A DNA stretch of 64,000 bases from Plasmodium brasilianum (lineage: Eukaryota; Apicomplexa; Aconoidasida; Haemosporida; Plasmodiidae): the NCBI RefSeq assembly GCF_023973825.1, contig NC_090125.1, positions 773,501-837,500 on the forward strand, written 5' to 3'. The translations under genes and the position numbers were made by a program. The notes beneath the pieces are model-generated. The model was given only the letters and a program-made list of their open reading frames with translations, had not been told where the DNA came from and searched no databases. Shown here one piece after another: positions 38,307 through 49,964 of the stretch; the stretch's first letter is position 1; each line of letters opens with the position of its first letter.

Positions 38307-38905
38307 ATGTTATACCTAAAGGTTGTATGCACACATTTTTTTTGCTTTTTTTCCTTTTCATAACTTGAAATGGTGGCATATTAAAAAGCGTCTTGATAAG
38401 GAGGCAATTAAGAGTGAAAAGCAGTTGCATATGTATATAAATAAATAAATATATATATATATATATATATACTTATTTTTAATTTTTTTTTTTAAATTAC
38501 AAAGAATACAACATTTTGTACACTAAAAGCTTGGTCATCCTTAACCAAAAGAAACGTATACAAATTGTAAGGTGCAAGAATTAAATCAAAACAAAAAAAG
38601 TATTTTCATTTAATTTTTTTTAAGAAATGAATTGAAAATTCTTCAAAATGATGATAGTGCAAACGTGAATTACATTAGTGCATTCATCTTGTTAATTCTA
38701 CTGTGTGTAAAACTTAACAATTTGCAAAAATTAAAAGAACAAAGAAAACAAACAGGTAAATGCATATACATAAGTAGATTTACAAATACGCAGCGTATTA
38801 CGTATGCAATTTTTTATAAAATTTAAAGCACAAGGAAATGCAAAAAAAAAAAATGTAACAGAGAATATCATTACACGTGTGCGACGCACACATGCAACTT
38901 TTTAA
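38307..38905 (+). CDS. Tentative small spliced gene, one membrane segment
   Basis: Proposed exons: 38307-38321 (MLYLK), 38505-38566 (NTTFCTLKAWSSLTKRNVYK), 38625-38755 and 38862-38905, totalling 83 residues. The two middle exons are the strong part: they are separated by a 58-nt GTAAGG..TTTTTTAAG intron, share phase and rebuild a Leu codon. The third exon encodes KILQNDDSANVN, a hydrophobic stretch YISAFILLILLCVKL and a basic tail NNLQKLKEQRKQT ending at a GTAAAT donor. The first exon (donor GTTGTA, unusual) and the last exon (ENIITRVRRTHATF, A-rich acceptor) are weak guesses. The N-terminal half has Lys/Arg/Ser/Thr and no acid, like a mitochondrial presequence. I do not recognise the protein. 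It sits between the convergent CDT1-like and TRM11 genes. Confidence 0.33.
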
Positions 38906-39139
38906 TTAATTTTAATTTGCTACATGCATATGAAAAAATAAAAAAAATAAATAAAACGTAAACATGAACGCAAACATAAACGTGAACGTAAACGGATTCG
39001 ATATTATTTTGTGCACATTTTTTAGAAAAAAAAAAAAAAAAATTTTCCCTTTCCCGTTTATGCACCTTGCATAAAAGGATACGTAAATAAAACATAATAT
39101 TGATCATTTTCCTACATTTTGTAACCAGAATAAACGGCA

Positions 39140-40825
39140 CTAGTTCGAACTATTTCTACACTTTCTCCTCATCGAAACTATAAGTCTTCCTGAGTAATTA
39201 GTAAAGGTCTGAAAGTCGTATGACATTAAGTAAAAATCATCATGCTTTAATAGTGCTATATCTTCTTCTATCGTATTCTTTTGTACAGGTAGTAAAAAAA
39301 CTAACATTCCATCATCAACAAGTGTGGAGGAAGCAATATTTAATAAATCTTTGACAGCTGACTTACAGCTATAAGAAACCATTTTTGTATTCATTATGTT
39401 CTTAACTTTTTTAGGCTCCCCGGTGTCATACATACTTGTAAGCCCATTCTTCTGAGTGCATTTGATGTTATCATTGTTCAGACTCTCATCATTATTATTA
39501 CCATCGTCATCAGCATAAGCATTAGTATCGTCATTAACACCATCATCAATATCCTTACCAGTACCCTTAGCAGCAATGTCAACATCACTACGAATGCATC
39601 CATTTACACTATTACTATTATCACTAGATACAACTTTTCTTTTATTTTCCATCCTTCCTGAGGTATTCATACATATTCGTACAGGTGCTCTAACTCCATA
39701 TGGAGGGTCAGAAACAATTGCGTCTACCCATGCCTTGTGAAATGTATTCCAAATAGGTTTCGAATTGTCTGATACTAAAATATCAGGAAGATTCAAATTA
39801 TAATGATGAAAATTTTCAAATATACTTTTATTCTTTTTTTTATGTTGAACATGAGGATTTAAATATGCCAATTTATAACCTTTTAATAATCTTATATCAA
39901 TATCATTACCTATACATATAGCATTAAAGGTAGACGACGTGACTAATAGCCCCCCGGAACCTACAAATGGGTCTAATACAATATCACCTTTTTTAATTTT
40001 TGCTATATTACACATTATAAAAGCTAGTTCATTGTCTGTAGTTGTCGGTCCTAACACGGGTCTTCTATTTAATGCGTAATGCACCCACCATACCATTCTT
40101 GGACGAACAGTAGTATTATTACTATTGCTAGCGTCCTTACTGGTACTACTGAAATTTTTAACACTGATATTGGCATCGTCCTTACTATTACAGTTACTAC
40201 TACCGTTGCTTCCACCGGTACTGCTATTATTACCATCAGTATTACTACTTACATTATTAACATCTCCTTTGTTATAATTTAACGAATAGTTGTATTTCCT
40301 TGTAGCTATAAATTTTCCAAAATATACTTTTTTCAATGTTCCTGAATTACAGTCATTATAATCTTCAATGAGACCAAGTTGAATATCAGGATTTATCAAA
40401 TCGACATTTGGAAAATTGTCAAGAATACTTTTAAAGTAATTCATCTTTTTTACTTTTTCTTCTTGATTTATAATTCTTCTAAAAGAATTAAAATAAAAAC
40501 ACCATTTTTTATTATTATATAAATTCTTTTCAAATAAATGTTTTTTGTTTGTTAAGTCATTTAACAACTCATCATAGGAGCACCCTTCACTCCATATATG
40601 CAGGACCCCCTTTATTAAAATACTTCTTGAGAGTATATTTTTCCATAACTGTTCCTCTGCTATATCTACCTTTATATATACTTCACCCTTAAACTTACTT
40701 TTATTTTCATTAAATAATGGCTCGTTTTCTTCATTATATCCATATATCTGTAATAGGGATTTTAATTCCGCTATCTTACATTCATCATATTTCTTATGTC
40801 TGCTGAACCAAATAAGATATGACAT
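39140..40825 (-). CDS. TRM11: tRNA (guanine-10-N2)-methyltransferase catalytic subunit
   Basis: One exon of 561 residues from the chosen start. TRM11, with TRM112 as partner, methylates N2 of G10 in cytosolic tRNAs. Key signs: an N-terminal THUMP-like region starting [40 protein letters not shown] just before the SAM site; motif [12 protein letters not shown] at about residue 284 (about 39955-39975); and the catalytic DPPYGVRAP at about 371 (about 39690-39712). A C-terminal strand block follows ([11 protein letters not shown]). Low-complexity Asn/Ser/Asp inserts sit at about 40090-40260 and 39470-39650. The second ATG (40825) is chosen because the family-like sequence starts there; the first ATG (40849) adds eight residues and overlaps the microsatellite border. 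The leader is a long TATG repeat. Confidence 0.92.
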   Translation of the reverse strand: MSYLIWFSRHKKYDECKIAELKSLLQIYGYNEENEPLFNENKSKFKGEVYIKVDIAEEQLWKNILSRSILIKGVLHIWSEGCSYDELLNDLTNKKHLFEKNLYNNKKWCFYFNSFRRIINQEEKVKKMNYFKSILDNFPNVDLINPDIQLGLIEDYNDCNSGTLKKVYFGKFIATRKYNYSLNYNKGDVNNVSSNTDGNNSSTGGSNGSSNCNSKDDANISVKNFSSTSKDASNSNNTTVRPRMVWWVHYALNRRPVLGPTTTDNELAFIMCNIAKIKKGDIVLDPFVGSGGLLVTSSTFNAICIGNDIDIRLLKGYKLAYLNPHVQHKKKNKSIFENFHHYNLNLPDILVSDNSKPIWNTFHKAWVDAIVSDPPYGVRAPVRICMNTSGRMENKRKVVSSDNSNSVNGCIRSDVDIAAKGTGKDIDDGVNDDTNAYADDDGNNNDESLNNDNIKCTQKNGLTSMYDTGEPKKVKNIMNTKMVSYSCKSAVKDLLNIASSTLVDDGMLVFLLPVQKNTIEEDIALLKHDDFYLMSYDFQTFTNYSGRLIVSMRRKCRNSSN

Positions 40826-40844
40826 ACTTGCAAATACATATGTA

Positions 40845-40876
<32 letters not shown>

Positions 40877-40906
<30 letters not shown>

Positions 40907-40972
40907 TGTATGTATGTATGTATGTATGTATGTATGTATGTATGTATGTATGTATGTATGTATGTATGTATG

Positions 40973-41002
<30 letters not shown>
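40877..41002. repeat. (TATG)31 microsatellite upstream of TRM11
   Basis: An uninterrupted tetranucleotide array of about 31 units, preceded by (TA)n from 40850. It starts about 50 bp from the TRM11 start codon, so it probably lies in the transcribed leader, where the sense strand reads CATA repeats. Confidence 0.95.
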
Positions 41003-41003
<1 letters not shown>

Positions 41004-43584
41004 TATCCTTTAGTAAAATTATAAACTACTGGCTAAGATCGTATTCTTCCCTTCACTCAGTTTAGTGTAAGAACTAGCATAAAAAAGGAAGAACACATAA
41101 ATAAGAAGATGAAACAATCTTACAATAAGTTAGGTAGTAAACCAATAAGATGGTATGCTAATTGGATGGTGTACTAATGCGCAAGTATGCTAATAATCGA
41201 ATATGCTATAATAACCCAAGTAAAAAGCTGCATACTAGGCAAATAATGAAACAAAATTTAATAAACTAAAAAATTAGTTAATGTAAATAAAATAAATGTA
41301 CATATGGCAATGAGTTGAAAAAATTCATTTTTTTTTTTTTTTTTAATTTTATCTTTAGAAAAAAAAAAAAAAAAAAGCACAGTAAGCCACTATTAAAGTA
41401 AAGAATTAAAATTCAAAGAGAAAACAGTGAATGATTAATTAAAAAGGAAAAAGTTAATACGAATTTAAAAATTAAAAAATGAATTTTCAGTTAAGAGGGG
41501 GAAAACGAATGCTTAAATAAATTACAACGTATACCCACTTATTAAGTTTTTAAAATTTATAAATGTCAAAAAAATGAAATTTTAATTTTTTTTTTTAAAT
41601 AAAATATTTTAAATAAAAAAAAAATATATATATATACATTTTTCCTAAAGGTCACAAACTTAGCTATTATCTGTCACCCAAATAGTGGAAAGTGGATGCG
41701 ACCTCAAAATATTAAGAATTATTACAAAAGTGTTTACATATGAAACACTTGTTTACTATATTAATATTATACATACATATTTATTTGTTTAAATATATAT
41801 GTTTTGTTTTATATATATTATTATATATATTTAATTATATAAATTTGATATATATATATACATATATATTATATATATATATATATATTAAATTATATAT
41901 ATATATATTTATACATATACATGCTTAATGACACATATGAAGCAGAAGAATATCGTTTAGCATATGTCTATGAAAACCCATACATATGCATGTGCATGTG
42001 ATATTCCTTCTGTTATGTTTACAATTTTTGAATTATTTGATTTCGTGAGTTATCAGCACTTGGGATTGTTTCTAGTTTTTTTTTTTTTTTTTTTTTTTTT
42101 TGTTATTATTGTTATTCCATTTTGCTATTTCCTCTTTCTTTTTTTTTTTGTTGTTAACCAAAACAATGAAATAAAACGAATGCACACATGCATTTTGAAA
42201 AAAAAAAGAAAAACAAAAAAAATTACAAAGAAAAAAAAGAATTTCTTAATAAACTTAAAAATAAAAATACAAAAGGGTAAGATGAAAAAATATCAAATTT
42301 TGTTTTCGTACTTCTGTATGTCAAAAAAAAAAAAAAAAGATATATTATTTTTTTTTTCTTTTTTTACATAATTATATTTTTAAGCACATTTGAACTCGAT
42401 AAAAAAGCAAAATACACATAAGTATATTTATGCATAAGCACGATTTTATGCGACTTTTAGAGAAATGCAAATATTTATAATATCGAGAAACTGCTTAGTG
42501 ATGATAAAAATACAAATATGTTAGTACAAAACTTTCAGATTGTTATTATTTTGTATAAGCATGTACGTGAGTACACCTTTTTGCATATGTACACATAAAT
42601 ACACACACAATACGAATATACACATATATATATATATATATGTATGTACACGTACATATAAAGTAAGATATGATGTAAAGGAAAAGGAAATTAATAACAT
42701 GATAAAAAAATGAAAATTTATAGTTGTATGTATACAGTTGGTTAGAGACTAAGCAAAAAGAACTTGTCAATTATCGTTATGTAAGATTAATGGAATAACT
42801 AAATGCTACAAAGGATGCTTGACTTAAAGCACTTAGCATACAAATGTTAGATATATTATATATATATATATATATGCATATACTTACATATGTACACATA
42901 TATGAATATATATATATGTATATGAAATACTTGACACATACGTAATGTTACATATGTAAATACTGAAACACATTCATACGTTTGTGTAGTTTTTATTACT
43001 ATTTTCGTATAAACGTGATATTTGGGTTGATATTTTTTCATAGCCCTATTTTTGTTTGTCCAATGATGCTATCATGAAATTTATGCATCAGTTATACACA
43101 TGTACATAATTAATTTTTTTTTTAATTTTTAAAAAATTACATTTAGCACCCATGTTATATAAAATAATTTAAAACTGTTTTTAATTATTTTATCACATTT
43201 ATACGAACATTTTTTTTTTTTTTTTTTTTTTTGTTTAATTGTAATATGAATATGATTTTCCAAATTTTGAAATGGCAATTGTTTTTTTAAAGTTAAACAT
43301 TTGAATATAATTACGTGAATACTGATTGAAGTAATTATATGTGTATGTACATAATGTGTAAACATCTGTATGCACTTTCATGAGAATACGTATCAACACG
43401 CAAGAGTATGCATATTATCTTTTTATCAAATGATAAAAAGATATACGATTAAACAGTATTAAACATATGTACGTATATACATACTTTAATGTACAAATAT
43501 ATATTATATACATACTTATGTGAATATATGTGCATACGTAAATGTGTATGCATACTTAAATTATACATGTATGCATACATAAAA

Positions 43585-43824
43585 TCGTATGTGTATACAT
43601 AAGTAAATTCGTATGTGTATGCATACGTCAATTCGTATGTGTATGCATACGTCAATTCGTATGTGTATGCATACGTCAATTCGTATGTGTATGCATACGT
43701 CAATTCGTATGTGTATGCATACGTCAATTCGTATGTGTATGCATACGTCAATTCGTATGTGTATGCATACGTCAATTCGTATGTGTATGCATACGTAAAT
43801 TCATATGTGTATGCGTATGTACAG
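43585..43824. repeat. 24-bp palindrome-bearing minisatellite
   Basis: Eight near-identical copies of TTCGTATGTGTATGCATACG followed by TCAA at 43609-43800, with degenerate copies on both flanks. Each unit contains the inverted repeat GTATGCATAC. Because 24 is divisible by 3, several frames stay open and produce false ORFs such as TYAYTYEL repeats. Confidence 0.95.
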
Positions 43825-44420
43825 GCATATGTGGATGTGAATGCATACGAATATGTATTATACACATATGTATGTTTATGCAAATGTACATGTTTGCAAT
43901 AAATTAAGTGATAAAAATGTTTGCACCATATTAAAAAATAGGTATGCATTTCTAAATATTATTGCCATTAAATGCAAATGCAAAAAACGATAAACGAAAA
44001 AAAAAAAAATAGAAAAATCGAAGAGGACAAAAAATCCAAACGATTTAACAAAACTATAAGAGTTCATTGTTCCTTTTTTTTTTTTTTTTGAAATATAAAA
44101 ATTAATATCATACTATTTATTTAAATTTGCACCCCTTTAAAATATATATATATATATATAATAAACTTTATGTTTTTTTTTTTTTTTTTTTTCTTTTTTA
44201 AAGATATAATTTTTAAAAGTAAGAAATGTGTACTCTTAAAAATTGATAACCTTATACCATTTGTTGTTTTAAATTGTGATTTTACCTTTGTCCAAATTGT
44301 TAGATGTTGCTCCATTCCTTGGTTTATCTTTTTTTTTCATTTTTTAAATTTGACGTTGAGATGAATTTTATTTTATTATATATATTTTTTTAATTTATCG
44401 AAGAAAGAAAAGAAATATAC

Positions 44421-44458
<38 letters not shown>

Positions 44459-45006
44459 CTTATATAATATTTTAAAAAATTGCTCTTCCCTTTCGTTTTC
44501 ATCTTTTTTTTTTTTTTTTTTTTTTTTTTTGATTTCAAAATTAAAACATACTTTTTGTTGTAAAATATTATTTTGGGGTAGTATGTACTTTAAAAAAAAA
44601 AAAAAATACTTAAAAAAGAATATACGCATACACACATAAGTACATACAATATATATGTAATATGAACAGTAGATTATATATATCCCCCCATGCTCACAAC
44701 AGTTTATACGCGTTAGTGTTTACGATTTGCCTGTATGTACAATTTTTAATTTAAGTATAAAACAATTAAAAGAAATATAATAAAATACATGAAAACCCAA
44801 TGTATATACATAATCTTTATGTGCATATATGTATGAGTATGCATTTGTACAAGGCATACGATACGTGCATATTGAGTTTTTTTTTTCTTATAATATTGCT
44901 TATGTATATATGTGCATATACTTGTATATATATCCCTGTTGAAAGCAAATATTTACGTAAACATACACGATCGTAAATGTATGGTTGTACTCAAGCGTAA
45001 GTATTA

Positions 45007-45043
<37 letters not shown>

Positions 45044-45304
45044 AGAGAGAGAGAGAAATATAGATAGAGAGATATGTGCATATATCGATATATATACATA
45101 CTTATACACGTAAAAATAGGTATATATATTGGTATATCTCATTTTTGTCAACATTTATTATTCTTGTTCATCTCATTCTCATTTATCACCTTCATATTCC
45201 TCTTCACCCTCCCGCCCCCTCGTCCAATTTTTTTTTTCTTTTTTTTTTTTTTTGTGTGTGTGTGTATAAACGCCAATTAATAAATAAGGAATAAATAAAA
45301 AAAA

Positions 45305-46405
45305 ATGAATAATAATGTCCAAAATGAGAATTTTAAAGAAGACAATTATATTAAAGCGTGGATTAAGCAATCGGAAAATCCGGAGTTGTACAAAAGTTGG
45401 AATGATATAGAAGACCAGTCATATCCCAATGAACTTATAAAAGTTGTTGATTTTAATAACTTTAATAGTAATCTTATAAACACAATAATGTCTGAACATT
45501 CATCAGATATGTTAAACAAAAAAAAGAAAAGAAAAGCGTATAGTTTATTTTATAGTAACGAGTTACAGTCGGAATATAATTATAACTATTATAATGATGA
45601 AAATGGTAACTACAATAGTAACAATAATAATGATAATAATAATAATAACAACAGTTACAACAACATTTATAACAGCAGCTACAACAACAGTTACAACAGC
45701 AGTAATAACGATAATAATAGCAGTTATAATAGAAACCGTAATAAGAATCATTATAGAAACTATAATAACAATACGTATTCCTCTTGTGATGATAGCGATG
45801 TTAAATATTTTAATAAACTAGATAAGACACCAGTATGTAATATGACTGATAGACCTAAAATGCATTCTAAAGAAAAAAAATTATCAATTAAAAAAATGAA
45901 AAGAGAAAATGTATGTACAGAACATAACAATGATTTATTATGTCAGAATTTTATAAATTCATCTCCTATTTTAAAATTAAAACAATTTAATAAGCCAAAT
46001 TATGGAAGTGAGAGTACGAATGAATTTTTTAATAATTATGATTTTGAAACACCAATTAAACTTTTAAGTTCAAAAAAAAAAAAATGTTATGAAGATAAAA
46101 ATAAAAAGGATAATTATTCCAATGTAACAAAAGAAAATTCATCACAAGAAAATGTTTCCTCAAATAACAGTGAAACTAAACGCACAATTAATTTTTCAAA
46201 TAAAACAGATGATTTCAACGATTTACATTATAATTCGGAAAATGAATACTTAACATCTTCAGATTATCTGGATGATGAAGACTCATCAAGATGTTCAAAC
46301 AAAAAACAAAGCGAAGTTAATTTTTTAGGTCAAAAATTTGATTATAAGGTCGTAGGGGATGTCATAAATTATTCCAAGGATCATCCACATTTTACTATGT
46401 TGTGA
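45305..46405 (+). CDS. Asn-rich protein of unknown function
   Basis: One exon of 366 residues; ATG 45305 follows an AAAAA leader typical of Plasmodium starts. I do not recognise it. Residues 1-70 look ordered (DNYIKAWIKQ, NPELYKSWNDIEDQSYPNE, LIKVVDFNNFNSNLINTIM), then a Lys-rich KKKKRKAYSLF segment. Residues about 95-155 are almost pure Asn/Tyr/Ser low complexity. The rest is polar, with basic KEKKLSIKKMKRE and SSKKKK clusters that could be nuclear signals, TP sites (KTPVCN, ETPIKL), an acidic SDYLDDEDSS stretch and a C-terminal LGQKFDYKVVGDVINYSKD that again looks conserved. No membrane segment or signal peptide. It probably equals the single unknown gene next to PMT in P. falciparum. Confidence 0.8.
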   Translation: MNNNVQNENFKEDNYIKAWIKQSENPELYKSWNDIEDQSYPNELIKVVDFNNFNSNLINTIMSEHSSDMLNKKKKRKAYSLFYSNELQSEYNYNYYNDENGNYNSNNNNDNNNNNNSYNNIYNSSYNNSYNSSNNDNNSSYNRNRNKNHYRNYNNNTYSSCDDSDVKYFNKLDKTPVCNMTDRPKMHSKEKKLSIKKMKRENVCTEHNNDLLCQNFINSSPILKLKQFNKPNYGSESTNEFFNNYDFETPIKLLSSKKKKCYEDKNKKDNYSNVTKENSSQENVSSNNSETKRTINFSNKTDDFNDLHYNSENEYLTSSDYLDDEDSSRCSNKKQSEVNFLGQKFDYKVVGDVINYSKDHPHFTML

Positions 46406-46502
46406 TGAAAAATGGATAGAGAAAAAAATAAATAAATGAAATAAAATAAAAATAAATTGAAATGAATCAAAATAAAACAAAACAAAACAAAATAAATAAG
46501 AA

Positions 46503-46692
46503 TAATCAGAATGTATTAGAATATATCAGTATAAATCAGATTAAGTCAAAATACATCAGAATACATCAGAATACATCAGAATAAATTAGAATACATCAGA
46601 ATACATCAGAATAAATTAGAATAAATCAGAATAAATCAGAATACATCAGAATACATCAGAATAAATCAGAATACATCAGAATACATCAGAAT
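46503..46692 (+). repeat. 10-bp minisatellite (ATACATCAGA / ATAAATCAGA)
   Basis: About 19 tandem decamers alternating between ATACATCAGA, ATAAATCAGA and ATAAATTAGA, starting about 100 bp after the stop of the 366-aa gene, so probably in its 3' UTR. AAAATAAA-type degenerate repeats precede it. Confidence 0.92.
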
Positions 46693-48213
46693 TAATCAAA
46701 ATAAACCAATATATGTTAGAATAATGTATCGTAGGTTATATTAAAGTACACCATTACACAAATGAAAAAAGAGAAGACTACACATACACCTTATAGCGTG
46801 ATACATCACTGTAGCCATATATCATTAACTGTTTACGAAATAATTGTTTAAAAAGTTGAAAGGTGCTATATGTTAATATATGCATTTTACAGGATGGATT
46901 TTTTTTTTTTCTTTTTTTTCATCACGTTTGAAATATATATATATATACATGTACATACGTGCATACACATGTGTATATGTAAATGTTAAAAAAATTAAAT
47001 TACAATTATACATCTTAATTTATAAGGGATAATATATTTTTTTTATTCCCCCTTGTAATTTAGGATAATAATCATTTGTTACTTTCGTTCCTTTGCTACT
47101 CCACTGCTCCACTTCTCGATATCTGTATTTTTCTTTCTTTTCTCTTTTCTCTTTTTTTTTTTTTTTTTTATATATATATATATGAATTATCTTCATTTTG
47201 GTAAGAACAAACAATTTTATAAAGCATTTTTTTTCATTTTTATGTTTTCTCAAAACTGACATAACTTTATTTAATTTTATACTCTTTTTATGTGTACATT
47301 TAAACATGAAACAACCTTAAATTATTTATAATATATATATAGATAGATGGAAATATATATATATTTATATATATGTGTAAGTTATAACCATAAGGAAAGA
47401 ACAATTTGCTTAACCTTCATCCTTTTCCATTTTGCGTTTTATTTTTCACAATTTGTTAGTATTTTTTCTTTTTTTCTTTTTTTTTTTTTATTTACATATA
47501 AATATTTTCTGTTTTACTTTACGCATGTGCATAGAGTGTGTGTATAAGCAACATTTGCTTTTTTGAACTCCTCTTTTGTGTACTTTTCTTTTTGCCGCAT
47601 AAACTTTACGTGCGATGTAAATATGATTTTACTGTAATATTATATAACATTATAATTAGTATTATGATTAACTTTAAAACTTTTTTTTTTTTGTTTTTTC
47701 GAGTTTTAAAAATTTCACTAGTGATCTACTTTTTGAAAAAAAATATACACGAAAAAAAAAAAGATTAACATCAGATTTAATTATGTAGTTTAATTGACAA
47801 TCCGCAGCTAAGCACAGTTTGCCAGCAGCTAATGGATATTAATAAACTTTTGCAAACACTGCTTATCAACTCTTACGGAAACAAAACAAATTACATAATT
47901 AAATACATTTTTCGTGCCATAATAAATTAGTTATATGGGACCTGCCATTTCAATTATACCCCATATATAACTATAACAGAATTATGAGCCCAAAATGCAA
48001 TTAATAACGATTTATAAGGAAACATACACATATAAATGGACAAACGTATGTACATATTATATACATACATGCATGCATATAACTGGCTTATATGCGCATA
48101 TACAAGTTGCACATATATAAATGGTCATCTATATATGTATGTGCACACATAAATACAAAAACATTTTAAGCTCTTTTAAACAATAAAATAATAAAAGTAT
48201 TCTGAACAATGAA

Positions 48214-48314
<101 letters not shown>

Positions 48315-48460
48315 CTTTTTTTTCTTTTTTTTCTTTTTTTTTTTTTTTAGAAACTTGAAGTCGAGAAAGCACTTTTCCCTTTTCAAAAGGGTTATAATGT
48401 AACAAAAAAGAGCTCCCTCTCTTCTTGATGCTTAATTTTTCATTGTTATTATTATAATTA

Positions 48461-49964
48461 TTAAATCTTGTATGCTTTAAAATATCCCCACACTTGTAGG
48501 TTCCTTTTCGTGTCCCTAATTTTTCTATTCCATCCATTTATTAAAGACTCATATTCTTTTGTTGAATATTTACTTGTGAATTCTTCTTTTTTTTGTTCCA
48601 ACCTGTTAACTTCCATTTCGAGTAACTGCAACCAATAGTCACTAATATTTTTGGCTTCAACATTTTTAAAATTGCAAAATGATAATAGTTGACCATACTC
48701 CTCAGTAGTAATTAATGCATACTTTCTTTTTTTAACATATTCTTTAAATTCTTCATCCCAATTTTCTTCTTTGTCAGCACAGTAATCAGTTATTAAAAGT
48801 ACCCCATTTGGTTTTAACCATAAATAGCATTTTTCAAATAACTTCTTTTTATCTTCTACAGATAAATGCAAAATAGAATCTCTGCTATATATCATATCGA
48901 AGTGGTTTAAAGGAAATTCTTTCTTTAATATATCAATAGCTTCAAATTCGATTTTAGGCTTTTCTTTGTTCCTTGTCCTAGCTATTGAAACCAAATTTTC
49001 ACAAATGTCCACTCCATAAACATATGACCCGTATTTGTTATTTATGTATTTACATCCTCCTCCCAATCCCGATCCGATGTCTAAAAAACAAATGAGAAAA
49101 AAAAAATTGCTCAAAGAGATAGAAAAAACGAAGAGCAAAAAATATACATGTGCGCATTCATACATACGTACATACATACATGCGTACATACATACATACG
49201 TACATACATATATACATGCGTACATACATATATACATGCGTACATACATATATACATGCGTACATACATATATACATACGTACATACATACATACGTACA
49301 TACATACATACGTACATACATACATACGTACATACATACATACGTACATACATACATACGTACATACATACATACGTACATACATACATACGTACATACA
49401 TACATACGTACATACATACATACGTACATACATATATGGTGAAATATTTCCATTGCGTTCGTACCCAAAACTTTCGAATTTTCATCTAAGTGTATGTCGC
49501 TCAAAATTTTGGTTGTTGCAGATATACCCCCCGAGGAAATATAATCTCTATAATGACCAGAAAGCAGTGAAATTATAAAAGAATGTTAATACGTTAAATT
49601 ATAAATATAAACATGGTGCGTAACAAAAAAAACAAAGGGGGGAAAAGTAAAAACAAAATATATTGTATTTATTTTTTCTTATTTTTTCTTATTTTTTCTT
49701 TTTTTTTTTTTTTTTGCTACTCTCCAAATATAAATTCGTAGGATTTTATTCCTATAAAAAAGAAAAAAAAGAACAATTTATGTTGTACATTAAATTAAAC
49801 TCTTTCTTCTTATGTTTACGCGTATACACAAATGGATAAGTATACATATGTGTTCATATATCTATGTATACCCATATACATGTGCGTATATACGCGATTT
49901 ATTTACCTTCATCCGAGTACTGATTATTCTCGAGGTATTTTTTATCTACAGGTTGGTTATTCAT
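48461..49964 (-). CDS. PMT: Phosphoethanolamine N-methyltransferase, four exons
   Basis: Exons on the minus strand: 49964-49907, 49751-49721, 49547-49465 and 49080-48461, giving 263 residues (P. falciparum PMT has 266). All junctions are GT..AG and rebuild known protein sequence: ENNQYSDEG|IKSYEFIFGE|DYISSGG and NSKVL|DIGSGLGGG. The enzyme methylates phosphoethanolamine three times with SAM to make phosphocholine for phosphatidylcholine. Visible: the catalytic Tyr in NNQYSDEG (Tyr16 here, Tyr19 in P. falciparum), SAM motif I DIGSGLGGG, GVDICENLV, SRDSILHLS carrying the partner catalytic His, LITDYCADKEENWDEEF and the RKYALITTEEY block. It is a single-domain enzyme, unlike the two-domain plant enzymes. 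Exon 2 is only 31 nt. Intron 3 (384 nt) is mostly TACATACG repeat and is read through by long false ORFs. Confidence 0.97.
49160..49437 (-). repeat. TACATACG-type array in PMT intron 3
   Basis: 12-bp units of CATACATACGTA type, plus CATATATACATGCGTA variants on the left, fill most of the intron between donor GTACGA (49464) and acceptor TTTTAG (49081). Both strands stay open and give YVCMYV and YIHTYI false proteins. Confidence 0.93.

Larger units (their letters stand above)
40826..45304. other. Divergent intergenic gap TRM11 / 366-aa gene, repeat-rich
   Basis: About 4.5 kb, the longest gap in the window, between outward-facing starts. Contents: (TA)n and (TATG)31 at 40850-41002, A/T runs near 41331-41378 and 42080-42100, (TA)n near 41840-41910 and 42622, a T run near 43210, a 24-bp minisatellite at 43585-43824, poly-T near 44173 and 44506, and (TA)n then (GA)n near 45010-45070. 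ORFs here are repeat translations or Phe-rich. No gene can be supported. Confidence 0.75.

Noticed and set aside
40826..40849. First ATG of TRM11 adding eight residues
   Set aside because: The family-like N-terminus starts at the second ATG and the extension borders the microsatellite.
40819..41065. Plus-strand ORFs of YVCM repeats
   Set aside because: Translation of the (TATG)31 microsatellite upstream of TRM11.
43449..43949. 166-codon minus-strand ORF rich in TYAYTYEL repeats
   Set aside because: It is the translation of the 24-bp minisatellite; all frames divisible by 24 stay open, and neither flank looks coding.
43876..44067. 63-codon Phe-rich minus-strand ORF starting MNSYSFVKSFGFF
   Set aside because: It has a reasonable start context but its residues reflect T-rich DNA, it runs into poly(A/T), and no splice partner was convincing.
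47020..47307. 95-codon minus-strand ORF ending KVTNDYYPKLQGGIKKIYYPL
   Set aside because: The tail looks slightly protein-like, but the middle is (TA)n plus A-run and no T-rich acceptor supports an intron; kept out for lack of evidence.
49111..49578. Several overlapping ORFs of YVCMYV / YIHTYI type on both strands
   Set aside because: They are frames through the TACATACG array in PMT intron 3.
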